NCBI GenBank assembly: GCA_029862285.1
Contig: JAOTXR010000029.1
Coordinates: 1 to 11,346, forward strand
Length of the DNA stretch: 11,346 nucleotides
Direction of reading: 5' to 3'
Source: Gammaproteobacteria bacterium
GTDB lineage: Bacteria; Pseudomonadota; Gammaproteobacteria; Steroidobacterales; JABDKV01
Part shown: piece after piece, positions 6,492 through 11,346 of the stretch
Position numbering within the stretch: position 1 is the first letter of the stretch
Layout: the number at the start of each line of letters is the position of its first letter
Position numbers and translations under genes: made by a program
Notes under the pieces: generated by a model
Told to the model about the DNA's origin: nothing
Databases searched by the model: none
The model's input: the letters and a program-made list of their open reading frames with translations, nothing else

Positions 6492-6900
6492 GAGTGGATC
6501 TCCCCAAAGAGGATTGATTATAATTTTCCGACCGGTCAACCGCCGGTAGTTATGATTCTTGCTACTGATACACTCCCTTCACCCAAAGTGTCGCGCAGAT
6601 CCGATCTGGCCGCAAACCGCGGAGCCGCCGTCGTCAGACTCCCCGCATCTCTTTGAAATATAATGTTGTGAGCAGTGCAGCATTTAACTGAAAAACCGCG
6701 GGTCGGGCGATTTGTTTCGGTGATGCGCCGAAAATGCTGACGGCCAGCACACCAAAGTCAGGGTGCCCCGGCGGACGGTTGATGCCCTGCGCGGTTAACA
6801 CGCTACAGAGCTGCGGATGGTCTCGGGCTTCGAAATAGCGGCAGGCCGGCGTCAGGATCGATGCTTTTCCATGACGCTGCATCGAGCCAGCATGACGATG
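6492..6900. other. Non-coding stretch upstream of the cohesin-like gene
   Basis: No convincing gene lies here. On the minus strand a perfect TATAAT (6522-6517) sits 25 bases before the cohesin-like ATG but lacks a proper -35; TTGACC (6539-6534) is only 11 bases away. An inverted repeat, ACCGG and CCGGT with a 7-base gap (6531-6547), lies just upstream of the TATAAT and could be an operator. A second inverted repeat, TCGATGC and GCATCGA, spans 6858-6885. A TATAAT on the plus strand at 6659-6664 also has no -35. An open minus frame at 6634-6921 has no ribosome site and starts inside the terminator loop. Confidence 0.4.
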
Positions 6901-6941
6901 AAAAACAGGGGCCAGACCCAAAAAGCCGGGTCTGACCCCTG
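6901..6941 (-). terminator. Terminator of the Spondin_N gene, built from GGGTCAGACCC-type arms
   Basis: Arms 6906-6919 and 6928-6941 pair over 14 positions with one G-T pair. On the minus strand the stem is followed by TTTTT (6905-6901), so it is a good intrinsic terminator starting 4 bases after the Spondin_N stop codon. The first arm on the minus strand is CAGGGGTCAGACCC, which shares AGGGGnCAGnCC with the motifs after nrdJb and pepQ. Confidence 0.8.
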
Positions 6942-6945
6942 TCGT

Positions 6946-7638
6946 CTAGTCTTTGTCGTCGTTGTCGCCGTCATCGCCGTCGTCGGAGCCCTTGGCTCTG
7001 ACAATCGTGACGCTGGCCACCGGGTTGCGCCAGTCGTAGTCGACCGGATCGAGACTGTCGATGCCTTTGATGCCACCGCTTACGTGGACATAACCTTCGC
7101 CATCGTCGTCTGCCAATCCGACACCACCACACACCGGACCGGGAATATTGGCACAATTTTCATCATTGACCTCTGAGCCGGCATCGTAGGCAATCGCGTT
7201 CAAACGCAACACGTCTTTGCCCTTTGGCGCGGCTACCGTGTTGATGGCGACGAAAGTGTCGTTGGTTGGAATCAGCATGGCGACAAAGCTGATCTGGTCA
7301 AATCTGCCTTCTCGTCCTACCCGGATCGTTGTCGTTTCGCCCGGGCCGAGCAAGCCCTCACTGGTCGCGACGGGGCCAACCAGTTCAGGCAGGCTCGCGG
7401 CCAACGATGCCAGCGGCGCTACGTTGCCGCTCTCAGCCACGTCGACAATCTCGGCTATGGCTGGCGCACCGGGTGTAAAGAGACTGATCTCATCGGTATG
7501 CGTCACGACCGCTATCGGCGTGAAACTCTGCCCCCGGGTCATGTTGGTAATCGTAACGTCGTAGAATTTGTCCCCCGCGTTTACCGCGCCGGCCAGAGTG
7601 GCCAGCACCAAACCGGCCAATAATGCTTGCTTGGTCAT
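6946..7638 (-). CDS. Exported Spondin_N domain protein
   Basis: The 230-residue protein has a signal peptide (1-21, ending AVNA-G) and one Spondin_N domain at about 25-214. The matching blocks are YDVTITNMTRGQSFTPIAV (26-44), LFTPGAPAIAE (53-63), AMLIPTNDTFVAINTV (120-135), YDAGSEVNDENCANIPGP (151-168) and GYVHVSGGI to YDWRNPVASVTI (182-212). The family is a beta-sandwich first seen in extracellular F-spondin. Bacterial members are secreted and of unknown role, with metal binding proposed. The two cysteines, Cys162 and Cys170, may pair. The C-terminus is a short acidic tail (SDDGDDGDNDDKD, 218-230), not a sorting signal. The ATG at 7636-7638 has an AGGAG site 7 bases upstream. It lies between two other minus genes but has its own terminator. 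Confidence 0.87.
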   Translation of the reverse strand: MTKQALLAGLVLATLAGAVNAGDKFYDVTITNMTRGQSFTPIAVVTHTDEISLFTPGAPAIAEIVDVAESGNVAPLASLAASLPELVGPVATSEGLLGPGETTTIRVGREGRFDQISFVAMLIPTNDTFVAINTVAAPKGKDVLRLNAIAYDAGSEVNDENCANIPGPVCGGVGLADDDGEGYVHVSGGIKGIDSLDPVDYDWRNPVASVTIVRAKGSDDGDDGDNDDKD

Positions 7639-7781
7639 GATTTGCTCCTGCTATCAAATATTTATAAGTCCGAATGCCCCGCCACAGCGAAGCGCCCCAT
7701 CAAGGACCGATTGGCAGCCATTTTTATTTCGCCGCAGGCGATATTCGGGGGCAAGTTCTTTTTTTCCGGCAAGTTAAAGGT

Positions 7782-7849
7782 GCCGGGCCACGTAGCGGCA
7801 CAGCCGCTAAAGCCTGGTGCGCTGATGCGGCCCGGCCCGATGCCGGCAT
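7782..7849. repeat. Nested inverted repeats in the pepQ-Spondin_N gap
   Basis: Outer arms GCCGGGCC (7782-7789) and GGCCCGGC (7829-7836) enclose an inner hairpin, TAGCGGC-ACA-GCCGCTA (7793-7809). A perfect 10-base palindrome, ATGCCGGCAT (7840-7849), follows. The group lies 30-100 bases past the pepQ stop and no T-tract follows it on the minus strand. The inner right arm, GCTAAAGCC, is also found in the hairpin at 9277-9290. It resembles REP-type intergenic elements by shape only. Confidence 0.45.
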
Positions 7850-7851
7850 GC

Positions 7852-7873
7852 AAACCGTGGCCTGCCCCCTATT
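7852..7873 (-). repeat. AGGGGnCAGnCC motif, copy 2, after the pepQ stop
   Basis: Read on the minus strand this is AGGGGGCAGGCCACGGTTT preceded by AAT, 20 of 22 bases identical to copy 1. It begins 8 bases after the pepQ stop codon, the same offset and orientation as copy 1 relative to nrdJb. The lower G-T loop of copy 1 is not kept beyond the shared bases, so only the motif is conserved. Confidence 0.6.
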
Positions 7874-7881
7874 ATTCCCTA

Positions 7882-9198
7882 CTATTTGAAGGCCGCGCGG
7901 GTCAGGTTTTCGTTGCCGGACGCGGTGACATAGATGTCATCCTCGACCCGGACGCCGCCGAATGGCACAAATTCATCGATGCGTTTCCAGGCCACCGTCT
8001 TGCCGGCATCAGTGTTACGCAGCTCATCGAGCAGCATGCCGATAAAATAGAGGCCGGGTTCAATGGTGCAAACCGTTCCCGGTTGTAATGTTCGGGTCAG
8101 TCGTAAAAAAGGGTGTTCCGGTGGTGGCGGACGTTGATCGCCGGCCGGTGTTGCCTGGTGGCCGCCGACGTCGTGAACCTGTGCGCCGATGTAGTGCCCC
8201 AGCCCGTGCGGGAAAAACGTCGCCATGAGACCGGTCTCGATGGCGGTCTCCGCGTTGCATTCGAGAACTTTGTGGTCGACTAATACCTGGGCGAGACGGG
8301 TATTGGCATCGCGATGCAGGTCGACGTAGTCGACGCCAGGTTGTGCATTCTGGCATATTTCCTGTTGTGCGCGATCGACCGATTCGATCAATGCGGCAAA
8401 ATCGTCATTCGCAGCGGAATAGGTGCGGGTAATGTCGGCGGCATAACCGTTATACGATGCACCGGCATCGATCAGGAAGGCGCGTGGCGGCTGCCGGTCA
8501 TGCTCATATTCGTGGTAGTGCAGCACCGCGCCGTGACCGTTCAACGCAATGATATTGTCGTAGGGCAGTTCATTGGGCGACTGGCCACAGGCGCTGCAAT
8601 ACGCCATGTGGATTTCGAATTCCGATGCGCCGTCACGAAAAGCCGCCTCGGCAGCCCGATGCCCGCGTACTGCGATCGCATTGGCCCGCCGCATGCACTC
8701 GACCTCGTACTCCGTTTTCGTGCTCCGATCGAAATGCAGCAGGTCTGTCAGTTTCGCGGGATTCAGGGTTCCAAGCGACCGGATTTCGGCTGGCGCCGTG
8801 TCGTCGGCGATTACCGCGACCTTGCCTGTCAGGCCGGTCAGTGCGCTTATGACCTGGCTGTCGTCGCGAGCCGTGCGCAGATCGAAAAATTCGGTCCAGT
8901 AACCTGCCGGATCGGCCGGTGGCGAGTGCCAATAATCTTCCGGCTGCAGATAGACCAGCCGCGGTTCGGCGTCACGTCCCACGACGATGGCCCCGCCCTG
9001 GTGTTCTGGCAGTGGTACCCATGTCTTGAAGTGTGGATTGGCCCGGAACGGGCACAGGCTGTCGTCGAGAAATTGCGGATGAGCATTGCCAGAGTAGATT
9101 ACCAGCCAGTCATAGCCGCTGGCGATCAGCGCATGTGAGTGACGGGTTCGTAGCGTGCGATGGTGCGCCCCATACAGTTCCGCGATTGATTCAGTCAT
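7882..9198 (-). CDS. pepQ: Xaa-Pro dipeptidase (prolidase)
   Basis: This 438-residue cytoplasmic metallopeptidase of family M24 splits dipeptides with C-terminal proline and is needed to recycle proline peptides. E. coli PepQ, recalled from memory, is of similar length and lines up throughout. The N-terminal creatinase-like domain covers about 1-155, with FLDDSLCPFRANPHFKTWVP (43-62). The pita-bread domain covers about 160-438. All five metal ligands are present: Asp244, Asp255, His335 (in HGLGH), Glu380 (in TIEPG) and Glu419 (in RVEDD). LHYHEYEH (226-233) and VHDVGG (341-346) are also kept. The ATG at 9196-9198 matches the family start (MTESIAELY); the frame is open 13 codons further with no better ribosome site. 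It lies 105 bases after the four-cysteine gene, with only a weak hairpin between, so it may be co-transcribed from the riboswitch leader. Confidence 0.94.
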   Translation of the reverse strand: MTESIAELYGAHHRTLRTRHSHALIASGYDWLVIYSGNAHPQFLDDSLCPFRANPHFKTWVPLPEHQGGAIVVGRDAEPRLVYLQPEDYWHSPPADPAGYWTEFFDLRTARDDSQVISALTGLTGKVAVIADDTAPAEIRSLGTLNPAKLTDLLHFDRSTKTEYEVECMRRANAIAVRGHRAAEAAFRDGASEFEIHMAYCSACGQSPNELPYDNIIALNGHGAVLHYHEYEHDRQPPRAFLIDAGASYNGYAADITRTYSAANDDFAALIESVDRAQQEICQNAQPGVDYVDLHRDANTRLAQVLVDHKVLECNAETAIETGLMATFFPHGLGHYIGAQVHDVGGHQATPAGDQRPPPPEHPFLRLTRTLQPGTVCTIEPGLYFIGMLLDELRNTDAGKTVAWKRIDEFVPFGGVRVEDDIYVTASGNENLTRAAFK

Positions 9199-9276
9199 CC
9201 TGGTGTCCGCTACGAAGGGACACAAATGATAATGCATTGGGAGCCGTCCCCGAAGGTCTGGCGCATAAAAGGAATC

Positions 9277-9290
9277 GCGGCTAAAGCCGC
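9277..9290. repeat. Short REP-like hairpin between the 142-residue gene and pepQ
   Basis: GCGGC-TAAA-GCCGC is a perfect 5-bp stem with a TAAA loop, flanked by GGAATC. On the minus strand it is followed by GATTCCTTTT, a poor T-tract, so it is at best a weak terminator. Stem-loops of this form are typical of proteobacterial REP elements; the assignment is by likeness only. Confidence 0.4.
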
Positions 9291-9303
9291 CGGTACCCGA
9301 GCG

Positions 9304-9732
9304 TCAGGCCTTATCGGTGTAGCTGATGTGGGCTTTGAAATTCAATTCGAAGTAGCATTTTTGCTGGCCCACCATGGCGGCATTGCGCCAACCGTGACAA
9401 AGCCGGCGGCCACTAAGATCGTTTCGGCCTTCTGTAACCGCAGTCTGGATGTCTTCCTGTAAATCAAAGCCGCCATCGACGCAGTCGACGTTTTTGCAAC
9501 GAAAGTGAAAAAACGCACGCGATTGCGGTCCGAAGCTGCGGTTGTTGAGACTGGGTTCGATCTCATGATCCGGCGCCCTGATCGAGAGGTTCATTGCCAG
9601 GTGCCGCACACCGGGTAACACGTCGGCCATCGTGTTGGCACTCTCGAGGTGGTCCAACCCCGAAGTTTCGGTGGCCTCAACGACGGGTTCAATCGGTGTT
9701 TCCCGCCGGAGTTTTTTCAGAAATTCAAACAT
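9304..9732 (-). CDS. Uncharacterised four-cysteine protein behind a c-di-GMP riboswitch
   Basis: I do not recognise a named family for this 142-residue protein. It has no signal peptide or membrane segment, so it is probably cytoplasmic. A basic, helical start (MFEFLKKLRRE) and a Glu/Thr-rich linker (12-35) lead to a compact domain. FFHFRCKNVDCVDGGFDL (74-91) carries Cys79-x4-Cys84, and Cys112 and Cys126 follow in RRLCHGWRN and QQKCYFELNF. Four cysteines in this spacing could bind one zinc, or form a treble-clef-like fold, but that is inference. The C-terminal stretch alternates as beta strands. The ATG at 9730-9732 has AGAGG 4 bases upstream. Its mRNA leader of about 150 bases begins with a c-di-GMP-I riboswitch, so its level should follow c-di-GMP. 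No PilZ, GGDEF or EAL motif is seen. Confidence 0.75.
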   Translation of the reverse strand: MFEFLKKLRRETPIEPVVEATETSGLDHLESANTMADVLPGVRHLAMNLSIRAPDHEIEPSLNNRSFGPQSRAFFHFRCKNVDCVDGGFDLQEDIQTAVTEGRNDLSGRRLCHGWRNAAMVGQQKCYFELNFKAHISYTDKA

Positions 9733-9754
9733 GCTGCCTCTGCTAAATAGACAT

Positions 9755-9775
9755 GCCCGGCGCCTACCGCCGGGC
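9755..9775. other. GC hairpin just before the 142-residue gene
   Basis: GCCCGGC (9755-9761) and GCCGGGC (9769-9775) form a perfect 7-bp stem with a 7-base loop. On the minus strand it ends about 22 bases before the ATG and is followed by ATGTCTATTT, not a clean T-tract. It could be part of the riboswitch expression platform or an mRNA-stabilising stem. Confidence 0.45.
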
Positions 9776-9830
9776 CTGCCGATCTGATTCAGGGGTATTT
9801 CACCTTAAGGCAAGAGGACGTGCCTGTGAC

Positions 9831-9875
9831 GAGCCGCACAAAAGCGGGACATGCATCTTTGAGCAGATGCGGCTC
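9831..9875 (-). promoter_or_regulatory. Two mutually exclusive hairpins downstream of the riboswitch
   Basis: An 8-bp stem, GAGCCGCA with TGCGGCTC (9875-9868 and 9838-9831), competes with a 6-bp stem, GCATCT with AGATGC (9870-9865 and 9858-9853). Both use bases 9868-9870, so they cannot form fully at the same time. They begin 4 bases after the riboswitch aptamer and are the natural candidate for the switching element. No T-tract follows, so simple intrinsic termination is not evident. Confidence 0.45.
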
Positions 9876-9878
9876 CTT

Positions 9879-9968
9879 CGTGGCAACCCCGCTGTCCGGA
9901 CGGCCTATGGCTGTCTTGGGACCGGTGGCTTTGCGTCCCCGCCTCTCGGTGGGTTTGCCCTGATCACG
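9879..9968 (-). ncRNA. Cyclic-di-GMP-I (GEMM-I) riboswitch aptamer
   Basis: On the minus strand the element has the conserved GEMM-I parts in order. Closing helix: CGTG (9968-9965) with CACG (9882-9879). Then GGGCAAACC (9960-9952), a helix capped by a GAGA tetraloop (9947-9944; GNRA class), GACGCAAAGCC (9937-9927), a long second helix with nested GTCC/GGAC, GAC/GTC and GCC/GGC pairs, and the 3' GCGGGGTTGCC (9891-9883 region). The well-studied Vibrio cholerae Vc2 aptamer has the same GGGCAAACC and GGGACGCAAAGCC blocks and ends GCGGGGTTACC, differing in one base. The RNA binds cyclic di-GMP and usually controls motility, biofilm, surface or matrix genes. It points at the 142-residue gene, whose start lies about 147 bases downstream. 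Confidence 0.93.
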
Positions 9969-10017
9969 CGTGTCTCAAGATGACACGTTGAGTTTTAAAC
10001 CTACACGTTTCCCGTGT
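9969..10017. promoter_or_regulatory. Two inverted repeats upstream of the riboswitch
   Basis: CGTGTC and GACACG (9969-9974, 9982-9987; 7-base gap) and ACACG and CGTGT (10003-10007, 10013-10017; 5-base gap) flank a GTTTAAAAC stretch on the minus strand. All arms share the letters CGTGT/ACACG. They sit where the riboswitch promoter should be, between the upstream terminator and the aptamer, so they may be operator half-sites. No clear -35/-10 pair could be assigned. Confidence 0.35.
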
Positions 10018-10039
10018 TTTTTGCGGTGATGCCATTCAC

Positions 10040-10067
10040 AAAAAAAGCCGCGCCCAATGGCGCGGCC
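10040..10067 (-). terminator. Strong intrinsic terminator of the aminotransferase gene
   Basis: GCCGCGCC and GGCGCGGC form a perfect 8-bp GC stem (10066-10059 with 10054-10047) around a 4-base loop. On the minus strand seven T residues follow (10046-10040). It lies 49 bases after the aminotransferase stop, so the riboswitch downstream must have its own promoter. Confidence 0.9.
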
Positions 10068-10115
10068 TTCTTCGAAGTCTTATGTTAAATCAGCTGCTGA
10101 GCGTTTAAGTGTGGG

Positions 10116-11346
10116 TCAGGTCTTTCTTGGGCCGTGCAGCAGAGCGTCCCGGACCGCATTGACGATCATGTCTATTTCTGCCGAGCTGATGGCGAACGGT
10201 GGTGTGAACCGCAGCGAGTGTTTGCCGCCGTGAACGACGCCGATGCCATTCATACGCAGGTACTCCTCGGTACTGTTCGAGCCATAACACTTGTAGCGTT
10301 GCTCGTTCAGTTCGCAGCTCAGAAGCAGACCGGTTCCCTGAATACCGGTTATCGCATCGCCCAGCTCGCCGGCCAGCGTCTCGAGACGCGCTACAAACTC
10401 GGCGCCCCGGTCACGAATATTTTCGCGCAGCTCGTCGCTTAATGAGTCGAGTACCGCGCTGGCTACATCCAGCGCCCGCGGGTTACTGGACATCGTGTTG
10501 CCATAAACACCGGCGCGATAGATCTCGACCGCGCGCCCGGACATGGCCAACACCGACAACGGGTATTGGCCGGCGTTGAGGGCTTTGGAATAGGTCTCCA
10601 GGTCGGGAGCCAGGCAGTCGGAAAAACCAGGGTAATCGGTAATTGACAGGCAGCCGTGTGCGCGCAAACCCGCCTGGATGGAGTCGACGATCAGGAACGA
10701 GTCATGCTGCAGCGTCAGCCGCCGGGCTGCGTCATAAAACTCACGGGTGACAGCCATGCCCGGGTTTCCTTCTCCCATGACCGGTTCCATACACACCGCC
10801 TCGATGAAAAAGCCCTGCTCGTCGGCCATGGCAAAGGCCTCTTCGAGTTGGTCGATATTATTCGGCTCGACAGTGAGCGGCCCGGTCCGGTCGCGAAAGC
10901 TCGCCAGGTGTGTGGAATAACTGGCCAGTGTCGAGTCGGAGTACCGGGCGGGACGATCGGTGCGACCATGGAAGCCCATCTCCAGTCCGACGCGGCGAAT
11001 GGGTTTGCCGCGGTGACGACCTTCAGGGTCGGTCTGCGACTTGGCATTGATGTCGGCGATACGCAGCGCCACAGTCATCGATTCGGAGCCGCTGTTGAGG
11101 CAGACAAAACCGGCGTACGGGCACTCGCCGCGGGTTCGTCCCAGTTCTTTTTTCAGTGCGATGATAAACCGTCGGTGCGATGCACTCGGCGTCATTACAT
11201 TGGCCATCACCTGGCGACGATTCATCGCTTTCAGGACCGCCGCCGGCGAATGCCCCAGCCCGAGCATGCCGTAGCCGCCCGAGTCATGTATCACCGCACC
11301 CGTGGATGTCACGATCCATGGGCCGCACGCGGCGATCGCGACGTAG
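10116..11346 (-). CDS. Class-III PLP-dependent aminotransferase, 5' end outside the window
   Basis: About 409 residues are visible. The frame has no stop up to the right edge, and the residues there (VAIAACGPWIVTS) read as normal family sequence, so the gene begins beyond 11346. Counting from the GTG at 11310-11312 as residue 1, the PLP-binding parts are SGSES (74-78), FHGRT (114-118), DSIQAG (210-215) with Asp210 for the pyridine nitrogen and Gln213, and the Schiff-base Lys243 in SKAL. EPVMGEG (176-182) and Arg368 in LRFTPP also fit. Class-III enzymes move amino groups from omega-amino acids such as ornithine, lysine, GABA or diamines; the substrate cannot be read here. The usual Glu of the D-E-x-Q motif is Ser211, and the usual GNP loop reads SSNPRA. 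A lysine or diamine aminotransferase is possible. It has its own terminator. Confidence 0.85.
   Translation of the reverse strand, partial: YVAIAACGPWIVTSTGAVIHDSGGYGMLGLGHSPAAVLKAMNRRQVMANVMTPSASHRRFIIALKKELGRTRGECPYAGFVCLNSGSESMTVALRIADINAKSQTDPEGRHRGKPIRRVGLEMGFHGRTDRPARYSDSTLASYSTHLASFRDRTGPLTVEPNNIDQLEEAFAMADEQGFFIEAVCMEPVMGEGNPGMAVTREFYDAARRLTLQHDSFLIVDSIQAGLRAHGCLSITDYPGFSDCLAPDLETYSKALNAGQYPLSVLAMSGRAVEIYRAGVYGNTMSSNPRALDVASAVLDSLSDELRENIRDRGAEFVARLETLAGELGDAITGIQGTGLLLSCELNEQRYKCYGSNSTEEYLRMNGIGVVHGGKHSLRFTPPFAISSAEIDMIVNAVRDALLHGPRKT

Noticed and set aside
6634..6921. Minus-strand frame of 95 residues between the two exported-protein genes
   Set aside because: Its ATG lies inside the terminator hairpin of the preceding gene, there is no ribosome site, and the residues match no family I know. 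A decayed remnant cannot be excluded.
7639..7881. Sigma-54 promoter upstream of the Spondin_N gene
   Set aside because: A GGCACC...TTGC pair is seen on the minus strand, but the GG-to-GC gap is 12 bases instead of 10.
8314..9138. Plus-strand frame of 274 residues opposite pepQ
   Set aside because: It is fully antisense to pepQ, whose five metal ligands are all present; the plus frame has no domain pattern.

Overview
The window looks like chromosomal DNA from a gammaproteobacterium. The evidence is a NrdJ ribonucleotide reductase split into two genes, as in Pseudomonas, a PepQ-type prolidase, an HtrA/DegQ protease with two PDZ domains, a consensus heat-shock promoter, and an exosortase-type (VPLPA-like) C-terminal sorting tag. 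The exact lineage cannot be fixed from this sequence. GC content and codon use look even, and I see no transposase, integrase, CRISPR array or tRNA.

Layout. A soluble lytic transglycosylase gene runs off the left edge (1-240, minus). A DegQ-like periplasmic protease (414-1766, minus) and a small heat-shock protein (1909-2340, minus) follow. The 432-base divergent region 2341-2772 carries a textbook sigma-32 promoter for the heat-shock gene. It also carries two adjacent DnaA-box-like sites and three NrdR-box-like palindromes in front of the ribonucleotide reductase genes. Those genes, nrdJa (2773-4914) and nrdJb (4991-5746), are the only plus-strand genes. Two minus-strand exported proteins come next: a cohesin-like protein with a VPLPA-like tail (5922-6491) and a Spondin_N protein (6946-7638). 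They are followed by Xaa-Pro dipeptidase PepQ (7882-9198), an uncharacterised four-cysteine protein (9304-9732) and a class-III aminotransferase running off the right edge (10116-11346).

The most notable element is a class-I cyclic-di-GMP riboswitch (GEMM-I) at 9879-9968 on the minus strand. It lies in the leader of the uncharacterised 142-residue protein, possibly with pepQ downstream in the same transcript. This links an unnamed protein family to c-di-GMP signalling.

A second pattern is a short motif, AGGGGnCAGnCC, found just after the stop codons of nrdJb, pepQ and the Spondin_N gene. It has the same orientation relative to the upstream gene each time, and in the third case it forms a terminator hairpin. 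The genes otherwise fall into separate housekeeping groups: envelope protein quality control and murein turnover, deoxynucleotide supply, exported surface proteins, and peptide or amino-acid metabolism.
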